Notes: generated from the sequence alone by a model not told the origin. 64,000 bases of DNA from Gemmatimonadota bacterium (GCA_016714015.1 JADJNZ010000001.1:186001-250000), one strand, 5' to 3'. Shown: positions 1-9,101, counted from the stretch's first letter. Made by a program: numbers and translations.

Positions 1-1134
1 GAACGTCAGCGTCCACTGCGCCACCACGAGGCTCACCGCGCCGCCGAGCAGCGACAGCAGCACCGACTCGGTGAGCAGCAGTGACAGCAGCTGCCGCCGC
101 GTCGCGCCGAGCGCGAGCCGCACCCCCATCTCGGCGGCGCGCCCCGCGCCGCGCGCGAGCAGCAGGTTCGCGATGTTCGCGCAGGCGATGAGGAGCACCA
201 CCCCGGTGACGCCGAAGAGGAGGTAGAGCGGCGTCCGCGCTTCGCTGAAGATCGAGCTCTGGCCCTGCTTCCCCGGCTCCACCCCGAGGGTCTTGGTGCG
301 GAACCGCTGTATCGTCTGGTCGCTCATCCCGTCCTGCAGCGGCGCCTCGACATCATTGATGATCGGACGATAGATCCCGTTGAGCGCCGCGGTCGCCTGG
401 TCGAGCGAGACGCCCGGCTTGAGGCGCCCGAAGACGTAGACCCAGTAGTTTCGGCGCCGTTCGAACTGCTCGGTGCGGAACCAGCGCTCGAGCTGCGCCC
501 GCATCGAGATCGGCACGAAGAACCGCGGGCGCGAGCCCAGCGTGGTCCCCGTGAAGCCCTCCGGCGCCACGCCGACGATGCTGTAGGTGGAGCCGTTGAT
601 CAGGAGCGTCCGGCCGATGACACCGGGATCGGCGCCGAAGCGTTCACGCCAGAAGTCGTGCGCGAGCACCGTCACGTAGTTCGCGCCCGGGACCGCGTCA
701 TCGCTCGGCGTGAGGAGCCGCCCCACCGCGGCCTGCAGCTGCAGCGTCGGGAAGTACGAGCCCGACACCATCATCCCTTCGGCCGTCATCGGTTCGTTGT
801 CGATCGCGACGCTCGCGCCCATGTTGCGGTGCGCGGCGAGCCCCGTGAGGACCGTCTGCGCCTTCTCGAGGTCGCGGAACATCGGATACGAGAGGACGAC
901 ATCGCAGTCGCCGGCCTGCGAGCAGGACTGGGAGCCCGGCTTGGGGCCCGGCGCGCTCAGGTTCACCAGTTCCGTGGGCGCCGGCACGGGCAGCGGCCGC
1001 AGGAGGATCTGGTCGAACAGCGAGAAGATCGCCGAGTTGGCGCCGATCCCGAGCGCGAGGGAGAGCACGGCGACGGCCGTGACGAACGGCGTGCGGAGGA
1101 GCATGCGCGCCGCGAGCTTCACGTTCTGCAGCAT
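1..1134 (-). CDS. ADOP-type FtsX/MacB-like ABC permease, partial at window edge
   Basis: My translation from the ATG at 1134 is open to the window edge (378 codons), so the C-terminal part is missing. It opens with a short cytoplasmic stretch and a transmembrane segment containing LSLALGIGANSAIFS, the usual start of 'acidobacterial duplicated orphan permease' proteins. A MacB-like periplasmic core follows (about residues 50-290). A second membrane region then contains LLIACANIANLLLARGAGR and a GVRLALGATRRQL coupling motif. These proteins are MacB relatives found without an ATPase gene, and none is seen here. Substrate is unknown. The hairpin at 1225-1252 separates it from the DUF1579 gene. 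No clear Shine-Dalgarno sequence precedes the ATG. Confidence 0.88.
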   Translation of the reverse strand, partial: MLQNVKLAARMLLRTPFVTAVAVLSLALGIGANSAIFSLFDQILLRPLPVPAPTELVNLSAPGPKPGSQSCSQAGDCDVVLSYPMFRDLEKAQTVLTGLAAHRNMGASVAIDNEPMTAEGMMVSGSYFPTLQLQAAVGRLLTPSDDAVPGANYVTVLAHDFWRERFGADPGVIGRTLLINGSTYSIVGVAPEGFTGTTLGSRPRFFVPISMRAQLERWFRTEQFERRRNYWVYVFGRLKPGVSLDQATAALNGIYRPIINDVEAPLQDGMSDQTIQRFRTKTLGVEPGKQGQSSIFSEARTPLYLLFGVTGVVLLIACANIANLLLARGAGRAAEMGVRLALGATRRQLLSLLLTESVLLSLLGGAVSLVVAQWTLTF

Positions 1135-1224
1135 GGGACGGGGCTTGGGGGGCGGTGGCCTCGATGACGCGGGATTGGACAGTCCCCGCGGCCAGACCGT
1201 TTGACCTTCCCCGACTACCTGCGG

Positions 1225-1252
1225 GGCCGGGGGCGAGTTTCAGCCCCGGGCC
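1225..1252 (-). terminator. Hairpin downstream of the DUF1579 gene
   Basis: GGCCGGGGGC (1225-1234) pairs with GCCCCGGGCC (1243-1252) with one internal mismatch and an 8-nt loop. It lies just past the stop codon at 1259 for minus-strand transcription. No T-run follows, so this is only a possible terminator. Confidence 0.4.
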
Positions 1253-1258
1253 GACCCG

Positions 1259-1771
1259 TCACGGGGTCCGGCGGTACCACCCGTCGAACGAGACCGCCCA
1301 GGTGCGACCGCCGTCCCCGCTCGTCTCCCATAGCTGACGGACCCGACCGTCGCCCTGCGGGATCCAGCTCACGCGCTGCCGGAGCAATTTGCCCGCGGGG
1401 TCCTTCGCTTCGCCCTCGAGCACCATCCGGCCGTCGCGGAGCCCGCCCCGCAGATGGAGTACGTCACCGCCGCTCCCGACCCAGTCCTGCCCCCACTGGC
1501 CAGTGCCGAGGTCGTAGGCGTTGAGGCTCTGCCCGGTGTTCGGCACCGAGCCGCCCGCGACCCAGTGCTCATGGACGGTGCAGCCGCCGTCCTCGAGGGT
1601 CACCGAGTTGCGCCCCATGACCGTGGTGCCGGCGCTGTCCGTCACCGTCCACTCGCCGACCCAGAAGTCGAACTGGCGGTGCATCGGGGTCTTGCACCCC
1701 GGCGGAGCGCCCTGGGCGAGGGCCGTTGTCGGCAGGAGCGTCAGGGCAACGAGCAGGCCGAGCAGTCGCAT
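1259..1771 (-). CDS. Secreted DUF1579-family protein
   Basis: 170 residues. Residues 1-20 form a signal peptide ending ALAQ. The mature part carries the FDFWVGEW motif that opens DUF1579 (lipocalin-like) domains, then beta-rich sequence to the C-terminus. The ligand is unknown. The start codon overlaps the stop of the upstream DUF3052 gene by one base (TGATG), and AAGGAG lies about 9 nt before the ATG, which supports this start. Translation of the two genes is therefore probably coupled. Confidence 0.8.
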   Translation of the reverse strand: MRLLGLLVALTLLPTTALAQGAPPGCKTPMHRQFDFWVGEWTVTDSAGTTVMGRNSVTLEDGGCTVHEHWVAGGSVPNTGQSLNAYDLGTGQWGQDWVGSGGDVLHLRGGLRDGRMVLEGEAKDPAGKLLRQRVSWIPQGDGRVRQLWETSGDGGRTWAVSFDGWYRRTP

Positions 1772-2184
1772 CAGCGTTCACTCCTTCGGACCATGAGTTT
1801 GAGACCCGACCAGGTCTCGTCGACCGCACACACCTTCACATCGACCCACCCCATGGGGAGCGCGACCTCGCGGATCACGTCCTCGGTGACGTCGGTCTTC
1901 ACCTTCGAGGCCTTCTTGGGCCAGGAGACCCAGACCGTGGCTTCCGGGCGGAGGGTCTGCCGCAGGGTCTTGAGGGCGCGCTCGAGGCGCGACCGGGCCG
2001 TCGCGAAGACGTGGACCAGATCCGCGTTGGAGTCCAGTCCCTTCGCGAACCGCACCCCCGTCGGCAGGGGCGCCACGAGATCGCGGTAGTCGGCTGGCCC
2101 GTCCCAGACGAAGAGACGGGCGCCTTCCTTGATGTCGAGCTTCTTCGCGAGGGGGGTCCCCGAGTATCCGGCGTCGCTGGGCAT
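1771..2184 (-). CDS. DUF3052-family protein
   Basis: 137 residues with no signal peptide. The sequence (GYSGTPLAKKLDIKEG at the start, TVWVSWPKKASK in the middle, TDVTEDVIRE and a C-terminal VDETWSGLKLMVRR) matches the DUF3052 family, small cytoplasmic proteins of unknown function. The family is often annotated near SRPBCC or ArsR proteins, but here it is coupled to a secreted DUF1579 protein. No catalytic residues are recognisable. Confidence 0.75.
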   Translation of the reverse strand: MPSDAGYSGTPLAKKLDIKEGARLFVWDGPADYRDLVAPLPTGVRFAKGLDSNADLVHVFATARSRLERALKTLRQTLRPEATVWVSWPKKASKVKTDVTEDVIREVALPMGWVDVKVCAVDETWSGLKLMVRRSER

Positions 2185-2253
2185 GACGAGTCTACCCGTG
2201 CCAGTCCGAAAACCGCACAGGAAGGCTGGTCAGCGCCGCGTTCCGGAACGAAG

Positions 2254-2562
2254 TCAGGCCGTGGGCGGCGCCGGAGCGGCCGCGGCGGGAGGCTCGGGGT
2301 CGCGCTCCACGAGGATCGCGTAGTCGGTGGCAAGCACCGCCACCGCTCCCACCGCTGCCCAGAACGGGAGCAGCGCCATGCCGGCGATCCCGGCGTTGAG
2401 CGGCATGTCGAACAGCGTCCGCCCCTCGGGATTCTTGAGGATGATGCGGCGGACGTTCCCCTCGTGGATGAGCTCCTTGAGCTTCTCCATGAGTGCGGCG
2501 CCACTGACCTTGAACTCTTCCATGGGATCGACCTTGCCGCGCGGGGCGGCGGTGGGTGCCAT
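2254..2562 (-). CDS. DUF4342-family small membrane-associated protein
   Basis: About 102 residues from the ATG at 2562, or 89 from the ATG at 2523, which has a weak AAGG upstream. EEFKVSGAALMEKLKELIHE, then NVRRIILKNPEG and a hydrophobic stretch (AGIAGMALLPFWAAVGAVAV), is the pattern of DUF4342, named from 'KVKELIHEGNVRRI' proteins in diverse bacteria. Function is unknown. The frame stays open upstream to a TTG at 2703, but that portion is the pyrimidine-rich leader of ilvE on the other strand and is unlikely to be coding. The gene is divergent from ilvE. Confidence 0.65.
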   Translation of the reverse strand: MAPTAAPRGKVDPMEEFKVSGAALMEKLKELIHEGNVRRIILKNPEGRTLFDMPLNAGIAGMALLPFWAAVGAVAVLATDYAILVERDPEPPAAAAPAPPTA

Positions 2563-2658
2563 CGGGGCGTACGCATCGCGGGGGGCATTGGTGTCACCGG
2601 ACCCCGGGATGTCGTACCTTCCGGCATCGAGCGGGGCCGCATTCCCGGTCCAGGCCAC

Positions 2659-2695
2659 TTTCCTCCTTCTTCCTTCTACCTTCTTCGTTCTCCTT
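2659..2695 (+). promoter_or_regulatory. Near-pure polypyrimidine leader before ilvE
   Basis: Between 2659 and the ilvE ATG at 2696 the plus strand is almost entirely C and T, with a single A and a single G. There is no Shine-Dalgarno sequence. Pyrimidine-rich leaders can be bound by ribosomal protein S1, so this may replace an SD; that role is inferred. Confidence 0.4.
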
Positions 2696-3619
2696 ATGGC
2701 CAAGATCGGCGAATCCGAGTGGATCTGGCGCGACGGTTCCCTCGTGAAGTGGCAGGACGCGACCGTACACGTGCTCGCTCACTCCGTGCAGTTCGGCTCG
2801 GCGGTCTTCGAGGGCATCCGGTGCTACCCGACGCCGAAGGGCCCGGCGATCTTCCGGCTCCGCGAGCATCTCAAGCGGATGCTGAACTCCTGCAAGATCT
2901 ACCGCATGGACCCGCCCTGGACGATCGACCAGCTGGTCGAGGCGCATCGCGAGGTCGTCCGGAAGAACGGCATCGCGCAGTGCTACATCCGCCCCATGGT
3001 CCTGCGCGGCTACGGCGCGGCGGGGATGGTGCCCTTCGACAGCCCGATCGAGACGTTCGTTCCGTGCTGGCCGTGGGGCGCGTACCTCGGCGACGAGGCG
3101 CTCGAGAAGGGGGTCGACGCCTGCGTCTCCACCTGGAACCGCGTCGCGCCCAACACGATCCCCGCCGCGGCCAAGATCGCCGGCAACTATCTGAGCGGCC
3201 AGCTCGTGAAGATGGAGGCGCTGCGCAACGGCTTCGACGAGGCCATCGCGCTCGGTCCGGACGGGATGCTCAGCGAGGGGTCGGGGCAGAACGTCTTCGT
3301 GGTGGACGGCGGTGAACTCTACACGCCGCCGCTCGACGGGACGCTGCTCCCCGGCATCACCCGCGACACGGTGATCAACATCGCGAAGGACGAAGGCCTG
3401 ACGGTGCACGTCCAGCCGCTCACGCGCGAGACGCTCTACACGAGCGAGGAGTGCTTCGTGTGCGGCACGGCGAGCGAGGTCACGCCCATCCGGAGCGTCG
3501 ATCGCCTGCCCGTCGGCGACGGCAAGGTCGGCCCGGTGACGCGGCGGATCCAGCAGCGCTATCTGGACATCGTGTACGGCCGGATCCCGGACACGCACGG
3601 GTGGCTGACGTACGTGTGA
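2696..3619 (+). CDS. ilvE: Branched-chain amino acid aminotransferase
   Basis: 307 residues, the normal length for class IV IlvE. It catalyses the last, reversible transamination of valine, leucine and isoleucine synthesis with PLP and 2-oxoglutarate/glutamate in the cytoplasm. Visible signatures are HSVQFGSAVFEGIR near the start, catalytic lysine K160 in PAAAKIAGNYLSG, SEGSGQNVFVV, the LPGITRDTVINIAK phosphate-binding segment, and GTASEVTPIRSVD near the end. The ATG at 2696 gives the standard N-terminus; the frame is open further upstream, but that sequence is non-conserved. The TonB receptor gene begins inside its stop codon (GTGA), so the two are probably co-translated, although no metabolic link is evident. 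Confidence 0.95.
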   Translation: MAKIGESEWIWRDGSLVKWQDATVHVLAHSVQFGSAVFEGIRCYPTPKGPAIFRLREHLKRMLNSCKIYRMDPPWTIDQLVEAHREVVRKNGIAQCYIRPMVLRGYGAAGMVPFDSPIETFVPCWPWGAYLGDEALEKGVDACVSTWNRVAPNTIPAAAKIAGNYLSGQLVKMEALRNGFDEAIALGPDGMLSEGSGQNVFVVDGGELYTPPLDGTLLPGITRDTVINIAKDEGLTVHVQPLTRETLYTSEECFVCGTASEVTPIRSVDRLPVGDGKVGPVTRRIQQRYLDIVYGRIPDTHGWLTYV

Positions 3620-6048
3620 TCCCGTTGCACGCGGCGAGGCAACGAGGAGTCCGACTCCTCGTCGCCCTGTCGGTCGTGCTCGCATCGCCGATGGCGATGG
3701 CCGCGCAGGCCGGCGCGGTCTCCGGTCAGGTCGTGTCCGAGACCGGCGTCCCGCTCGCCGGCGCTCGCGTGTCGGTGCCGACCGGCCGGCGGGAGGTCGC
3801 GACTGACGCCGCCGGCCGGTTCCGGATCGAGCGGCTCGCGATCGGCCCGGCGACGATCACGGCGAGCGCACCGGGGTTCGAGACGGCGCGGCGAACCGTC
3901 GAGGTCCGCCTCGACCGGCCGACCGAGGTGCGCCTCGTCCTGACGCCAGTCCGTACGCGCCTCGGCGCCGTACTCGTCCGCGAACAGGCACCAGCGGGGA
4001 CGATGCGTCCCGCGGGCGACACCCTCGGGCCCCTCATGGTGCCCGGCGCCCGCACCGAGGTGATCGCGCTCGAGGGATCGGACGCGAACCTCGCCGAGAA
4101 GGTCGGCCGACAGATCTTCGCGCGGGTGCCCGGCCTCCAGGTCTACGACATGGACGGCGCAGGGAACCAGACGAACGTCTCGACCCGCGGACTCGATCCG
4201 CATCGCTCCTGGGAGTTCAACCTCCGGCAGGATGGGGTGCCCATCAACTCGGACCTGTACGGGTATCCGGCGAGCCACTACAGCCTGCCGATGGAAGCGA
4301 TCGAACGAGTGGAGCTCGTCCGCGGCACCGCCTCGCTGCAGTACGGGTCCCAGTTCGGCGGACTGCTGAACTACGTCACGCGCGCAGCGGACACCTCGCG
4401 AGCGCTGGCGCCACGGGTCGTGATGAATGGCGGCTCGTTCGGCCTCGCCAATCTGTACGGCGAGGCGAGTGGCCGCGTCGGCGGCGTCGACTATGTCACC
4501 TATGCGGCTTGGCGCGAGAGCGACGGGTACCGGGACGGCGCCCGCTCGCGCTACTCGGCGCAGTACGCGTCGGCGACGTGGCGCCTCACGTCGACGCTGC
4601 GACTCCGCGCCCAGGTGGCACGGTCGTGGTACCTGTATCGGATCCCCGGGCCGCTCACGGATGCGATGTTCGCCGCGGACCCCAGGCAGTCGACGCGGTC
4701 GCGGAACTGGTTCAGCCCGACCATCACGATCCCGGCGTTGCAGGCCGAGTGGCGGCCGAGCGCGCGCACGCGACTGTCCGTCCAGGCGAGTGGCGTCCTC
4801 GGCGACCGCAGCTCGGTGCAGTTCGTCGGATTCGCCACCGTCGCGGACACCGCACTGACCGCCACCGGTCGCCCGGCGAACCGGGCCGTCGACATCGACG
4901 ACTTCGACAGCCGCACGCTCGAGGTCCGACTCACGCACGCGCACACGGTCGGCGCGCGCGCCGCGACGATCGCGGCCGGCGTCACGATGTCCGACAATCA
5001 CATGCGCCGCCGGCAGCAGGGGGTCGGCACCACCGGCGACGACTACGATCTCGGCATCACCGGCGCGTTCGGTCGCGACCTGCGCTACCGGTCGCGCGCG
5101 GTCGCCGCGTACGCGGAGGAGATCGTGCGCGTGACCGACCGCTGGACGCTCATCCCCGGCGTCCGCATCGAGCGCGGCGAGACGCGCATGACCGGACGGC
5201 TCGCGTACTACGACCCGGCGGACGTGCCGCGCACGGTGCGGCACGATTTCCCCCTCCTCGGGCTTCGCACGAGCTATCGCGGTGCGCGCGCGGAGTGGTA
5301 CGGGGGCTGGAGCGAGTCGTACCGGCCGATGCTGCTCAAGGACCTGCTGCCGGAGAACGCGCTCGAGCGGAGCGACCCGGCGATGCGCGACGCGCGCGGC
5401 TGGACGGCGGAGAGTGGCGTCCGCGGCACGCGCGGGGCGCGGCTCACCTACGACGTCGGCCTCTTCTGGATGCGGTACGATGGGCGATTCGGCGCGCTGC
5501 TGCGCGATGACGGCGCGGGGCCGTACGTGTTCAAGACGAACCTGGGGTCCACGCGAACGGCGGGGGCCGAGATCGCCCTCGACGCCTTGCTCGCGACCTC
5601 GGCGCACGCGACCTGGCGGGGATTCGCCTCCGCGGCGCTCTTCGACGCCGTCTATCGCAAGGGCGTCGCCGTGACCGGTGGCGCGAACGTCGCCCTCGAC
5701 GGGAATCGCGTGGAAGGGGTGCCCGCGATCATCGTCCGGACCGGCGTCGTCCGCACCGGCGCCGCTGGCACGATGACGCTCCAGGTGAGCCACACCGGCG
5801 AGAGCTTCGGCGACCCGCTCAACACGCGCGAACCGAACGTGACGGGTGCTCGCGGCATCGTGCCGGCATACACGCTCGTGGATCTCACGCTCTCGCGTCG
5901 TGTCGGCGCGCACGCCGTCGTGCGCGCGGGGGTGACGAACGTCTTCGATGTGCGGTACTTCACCAAGCGCCCGGCGTTCTACCCGGGCCCCGGCGTCTGG
6001 CCGAGTGATGGCCGCGGCGTCACCTTGGGGATGTCGCTCGGCCGGTAG
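3616..6048 (+). CDS. TonB-dependent outer-membrane receptor with N-terminal carboxypeptidase-regulatory-like domain
   Basis: 810 residues from a GTG overlapping the ilvE stop by 4 nt. A signal peptide ends near AMAAQ. Residues about 35-115 form a CarboxypepD_reg-like beta-sandwich (GAVSGQVVSETGVPLAGA). The plug domain follows (VSTRGLDPHRSWEF; RVELVRGTASLQYGSQFGG), then a 22-strand-type barrel. The C-terminal YFTKRPAFYPGPGVWPSDGR resembles the ferric-dicitrate (FecA-like) subgroup, so a siderophore or ferric chelate is a reasonable guess. It acts in the outer membrane with TonB-ExbBD. No FecR/FecI-like regulator is adjacent. Confidence 0.9.
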   Translation: MIPLHAARQRGVRLLVALSVVLASPMAMAAQAGAVSGQVVSETGVPLAGARVSVPTGRREVATDAAGRFRIERLAIGPATITASAPGFETARRTVEVRLDRPTEVRLVLTPVRTRLGAVLVREQAPAGTMRPAGDTLGPLMVPGARTEVIALEGSDANLAEKVGRQIFARVPGLQVYDMDGAGNQTNVSTRGLDPHRSWEFNLRQDGVPINSDLYGYPASHYSLPMEAIERVELVRGTASLQYGSQFGGLLNYVTRAADTSRALAPRVVMNGGSFGLANLYGEASGRVGGVDYVTYAAWRESDGYRDGARSRYSAQYASATWRLTSTLRLRAQVARSWYLYRIPGPLTDAMFAADPRQSTRSRNWFSPTITIPALQAEWRPSARTRLSVQASGVLGDRSSVQFVGFATVADTALTATGRPANRAVDIDDFDSRTLEVRLTHAHTVGARAATIAAGVTMSDNHMRRRQQGVGTTGDDYDLGITGAFGRDLRYRSRAVAAYAEEIVRVTDRWTLIPGVRIERGETRMTGRLAYYDPADVPRTVRHDFPLLGLRTSYRGARAEWYGGWSESYRPMLLKDLLPENALERSDPAMRDARGWTAESGVRGTRGARLTYDVGLFWMRYDGRFGALLRDDGAGPYVFKTNLGSTRTAGAEIALDALLATSAHATWRGFASAALFDAVYRKGVAVTGGANVALDGNRVEGVPAIIVRTGVVRTGAAGTMTLQVSHTGESFGDPLNTREPNVTGARGIVPAYTLVDLTLSRRVGAHAVVRAGVTNVFDVRYFTKRPAFYPGPGVWPSDGRGVTLGMSLGR

Positions 6049-6259
6049 CGTCGCGGATCTGGCACGGTCCCTGCCTCGTAGGGAGGCGTAGGGCCGAGGA
6101 AACCCGCGGTTCTGTCCTCCCTGCAGGTCACTCGCTCGGTCCAAGTGTGTCATTCCGGATGGAACGCGTATCTGGCGTGCTCTGAAGGGGTTGGAACTTC
6201 CCGGAACTCCCCCCCTGCGCCACGGTACGACCGGGTAGGCCTGTCACGCAGGAGACCGT

Positions 6260-7888
6260 ATGACCCGCTCCACCGCAGTCCTTCGCCTCGCGCTCGCCCT
6301 CTCGGCGGGCGCCACTCCGCTGGTCACCCCGGCACTCCTCGCGCAGGAACCGACCATCTCGGCCGATTCCCGCGTGCGGGACGATGAGCTCTTCACGGTC
6401 GAAGAGCTCGACAATCTGCTGGCGCCGGTGGCGCTGTACCCTGATCCGATCCTGGCCCAGCTCTTCATCGCGGCCACGTATCCGGAGCAGGTCGAGCTCG
6501 CGGCGCGCTACGTCGAGAACTACGGCACCGACGGCATCGACGACCAGCGCTGGGATGTCAGCGTCCGGTCGATCGCGCACTACGGTCCGGTGCTGAACAT
6601 GCTCGTCGAGCGCCCGAACTGGGCGACGGCGGTCGGCCGCGCGTACGCGATGCAGCCGGGCGACGTGATGGCGAGCGTCCAGAGCCTGCGCCGCATGGCG
6701 CGCGCCCAGGGCAACCTCCAGTCGACGGAGCAGCAGCGCGTCGAGGTCGAGCGCGAGTACATCCGGATCGTCCCCGCGCAGCCGCGCGTGGTCTACGTCC
6801 CGGTCTATGACCCGTACGTCGTCTACTACCGTCCGGTGAACTACGTCCGCCTCGACACGCCCTACTGGTCGTTCGGCGTGGGCTTCCCCATCGGCGCGTG
6901 GCTCAACTACGATCTCGACTGGGACACGCGCGTGGTCTACTACCACGGGTGGAACGGCTACGGCCGCCGCCACACCTGGTACCACGTCTCGCGCCCGTTC
7001 ATCTCGTACAACAGCATCTACATCGGGTCGCGCTACACCGTGGTCGCGATCAATCGCACCATCTACGGCCGTCACGTGAACTACGGCGGCTTCGGCTACT
7101 ACAACACCGTGCACCGCAACACCGGGTGGGACCGTCCGCGCCTGCCTGGGCGCGGCTATGCCACGGGCCCGAATCGCGCGCCGCAGCCGGATCGCTATGG
7201 CGTGCCCTCGTCGGGTGGCAGCGCCTATCGCCCCGACAAGCGTGGTGAAGGGAACGTGGTGCCGCGCGTGGGCGGGAGCCGTCCGGTGGGTGGCGGTGAA
7301 GCGCGCGGCAGCGGCAACGGCCGGGGCAATGGCGCGGGCGTTGTCGGCAGCACGGCCAACGTCGACCGCGTGAAGCCCGTGCGCATCGGCGGGAACGAGC
7401 GGCCGCTCTATCCGCGCGGCGAGGATCGTCCCGCCGAGCGCGGCCAGCCGCGCACGTCGCCCGAGGGCTTCGGCTCGACCGGCAGCGTGAGCCGTGGCCG
7501 CGATGCGGACCCGGTGCGCGTGCCGCGGGCGAGCGCGGAGCGGATCTCGCCCGCGTCGTCCGGCGATCGAATGGAACGGAGCGCGCCGCGGGGCACCACC
7601 CGCTCCGAGCCGCGCTACGAGGCGCCACGAGCGGAACGCAGCTCGCCGCGGTACGAATCGCCGCGCACGGAGCGGAGCACGCCGCGGTACGAGTCCCCGC
7701 GCGTCGAGCGCAGCACGCCCCGCGCCGAGTCGCCGCGGTCACAGCCGCGGGCCGAACGCTCCGAGCCGCGCAGCGCGCCGCGGGCGAGTGCCCCGCGGGC
7801 GCCGGAGTCGCGGTCGAGCGCGCCGCGTGGCGGCAGCTCGGGCTCGGCGCCGCGGGCCCCGCGCGGCGGCAGTCGCGATCGCGGCTGA
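6260..7888 (+). CDS. DUF3300-family secreted protein with repetitive Arg/Ser/Pro-rich tail
   Basis: 542 residues. The signal peptide ends at LLAQ. Residues about 45-185 form the DUF3300 domain (LLAPVALYPDPILAQLFIAATYPEQV; VVYVPVYDPYVVY), then a Tyr/Trp-rich section to about 300. The last 240 residues are low-complexity and strongly basic, including 12-residue repeats (SPRYESPRTERS type). Function is unknown; export to the periplasm or surface is expected. AGGAG lies 5 nt before the ATG. It has its own upstream region (6049-6259) and a perfect terminator, so it is probably monocistronic. Confidence 0.85.
   Translation: MTRSTAVLRLALALSAGATPLVTPALLAQEPTISADSRVRDDELFTVEELDNLLAPVALYPDPILAQLFIAATYPEQVELAARYVENYGTDGIDDQRWDVSVRSIAHYGPVLNMLVERPNWATAVGRAYAMQPGDVMASVQSLRRMARAQGNLQSTEQQRVEVEREYIRIVPAQPRVVYVPVYDPYVVYYRPVNYVRLDTPYWSFGVGFPIGAWLNYDLDWDTRVVYYHGWNGYGRRHTWYHVSRPFISYNSIYIGSRYTVVAINRTIYGRHVNYGGFGYYNTVHRNTGWDRPRLPGRGYATGPNRAPQPDRYGVPSSGGSAYRPDKRGEGNVVPRVGGSRPVGGGEARGSGNGRGNGAGVVGSTANVDRVKPVRIGGNERPLYPRGEDRPAERGQPRTSPEGFGSTGSVSRGRDADPVRVPRASAERISPASSGDRMERSAPRGTTRSEPRYEAPRAERSSPRYESPRTERSTPRYESPRVERSTPRAESPRSQPRAERSEPRSAPRASAPRAPESRSSAPRGGSSGSAPRAPRGGSRDRG
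7609..7836 (+). repeat. In-gene 36-bp tandem repeats encoding basic 12-mers
   Basis: The 3' part of the DUF3300 gene contains imperfect 36-bp units coding PRYE(A/S)PR.ERS.(S/T), about three clear copies at 7609-7740, then degenerate PR/RAE/RSA-rich copies. Each unit carries several arginines, giving a highly positive unstructured tail. Confidence 0.7.
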
Positions 7889-7912
7889 TCGCGCGCCGCA
7901 GGTCCGGACACG

Positions 7913-7945
7913 AGAACGCCGCCCCGAAGCTCGGGGCGGCGTTCT
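7913..7945. terminator. Perfect 15-bp stem terminator between convergent genes
   Basis: AGAACGCCGCCCCGA (7913-7927) and its exact complement (7931-7945) flank a 3-nt loop, in the gap between the DUF3300 stop (7888) and the convergent gene ending at 7951. The symmetry allows it to serve both strands. Confidence 0.85.
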
Positions 7946-7950
7946 GGCCT

Positions 7951-8403
7951 TCAGGGCTTGATCACCGGTCCGCCGCTGTCGGCGGCCGGCACTGCACTCA
8001 GCGGACCGAGCCCGAGGCCGGCGAGGCGCCCGTTCTCCAGCATGACGAACCGCAGGACGAACGGCTCGGGGAAAGTGGTCATCTCCATGGTCCGCCAGTA
8101 CTGACGGCGACCGTTGCGCCAGGCGAAGCGTTCCTCGAGCACGCGCATCGCGAGCCCGGCGCGCTGGGCGACCATGCCCTGCGCATCACGAAGCGCATCG
8201 ACGCCCCCCATCTCCGCGAGGAACTCCGGCGTGGCCGCGGCCGCGAGGCTGTCCGCGTGGCCGGTGAGGAACCAGCCCGACCAGCGCCGGGCGATCGCGA
8301 GCGAGTCCGAGGGCAGGCGTTGCTGCGCATCGGCGCGTGCGGGGTCGGACGCGAGGAGCGCGAGCGTGAGGGCGGCGCACGTCGCGCGCACGAGAACGGA
8401 CAT
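7951..8403 (-). CDS. Small secreted protein of unknown function
   Basis: 150 residues from the ATG at 8403, preceded by GGAG. A signal peptide ends near ARADAQ. The mature protein has an alpha-rich start (SLAIARRWSGWFLTGHADSL), a middle with TPEFLAEMGG, and a beta-rich end (YWRTMEMTTFPEPFVLRFVMLENGRLAG). The pattern resembles NTF2-like/DUF3887 proteins that follow 'growth of a pocket' architecture, but the match is too weak to name. It lies 65 nt downstream of the TPR membrane protein gene and may be co-transcribed with it. Confidence 0.7.
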   Translation of the reverse strand: MSVLVRATCAALTLALLASDPARADAQQRLPSDSLAIARRWSGWFLTGHADSLAAAATPEFLAEMGGVDALRDAQGMVAQRAGLAMRVLEERFAWRNGRRQYWRTMEMTTFPEPFVLRFVMLENGRLAGLGLGPLSAVPAADSGGPVIKP

Positions 8404-8468
8404 CGGGACTCCGGGAGAAGGGATGCCGGACCTACGGCAACTCCCTCGGGCGGTTTCGCCCGCACCGG

Positions 8469-9101
8469 TCAACGCTCCCGACGGCTCTCCTTGAGCTTCG
8501 CCAACGCCTCACGCGCCATCTCCGCCTCGCGCGTACCGGGAAAGCCGTCGATGAGGCGTCGGAGTTCGACGAGCGCACGGCCCTCATCCTCGAGCGGTCC
8601 GAGATAGAGGTCGACGATCTTCGCCTGCGCGTAGCGCACATGTTCGCGGCCTGCGGTCGGCATGTCACGCACGGTCCGGTAGAGTCCCAGCGCAGTCGAG
8701 GCATCCTGCCGGAGCCGCAGGTGGAAGTCCGCGGCCTTCACGTGCACGAGCGCGTTGCCCGCGTGCGTCGCGCAGGCATCGGCCCAGGCGGTCGCGGCCC
8801 CCTCGAGATCGCCGCGGATCTCGAGTGCCTCGATGTGCGAGAAGGTCGGGACGTAGGCGGTGGTGTCGCCGCTGGGCATGTGCACGGTGCCGGCCACGCT
8901 CCCCGAGCCCTGGATGACGGCGTAGTTGATCGCCCACGAGAGGAGACCGAACCCGATGCCACCGAGCAGCAGGACGAACGGGCCGTTCGGGACCATGCCT
9001 CGGAACTGCATGAGGCCGGTGAAGAACATCCCGAGCAGCCCGCCGAAGATCCCCTGCGGGACGCCGCGCTCCATCGCGAAGAGACTGCCATTCCCCGACA
9101 T
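8469..9101 (-). CDS. Membrane protein with C-terminal TPR-like helices
   Basis: 210 residues. There are two hydrophobic segments near the N-terminus (about 14-33 and 42-63, the latter FVLLLGGIGFGLLSWAIN). After a linker, residues about 90-205 are helical and TPR-like (EALEIRGDLEGAATAWADAC; ALVELRRLIDGFPGTREAEMAREAL). The helical part could be a protein-interaction domain on one face of the membrane. No enzyme motif is seen. It is located between the DUF5916 gene (34 nt upstream) and a small secreted protein gene on the same strand. Confidence 0.72.
   Translation of the reverse strand: MSGNGSLFAMERGVPQGIFGGLLGMFFTGLMQFRGMVPNGPFVLLLGGIGFGLLSWAINYAVIQGSGSVAGTVHMPSGDTTAYVPTFSHIEALEIRGDLEGAATAWADACATHAGNALVHVKAADFHLRLRQDASTALGLYRTVRDMPTAGREHVRYAQAKIVDLYLGPLEDEGRALVELRRLIDGFPGTREAEMAREALAKLKESRRER

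Noticed and set aside
2562..2703. Upstream extension of the DUF4342 gene to a TTG at 2703
   Set aside because: The added residues derive from the polypyrimidine ilvE leader and match nothing in the family.
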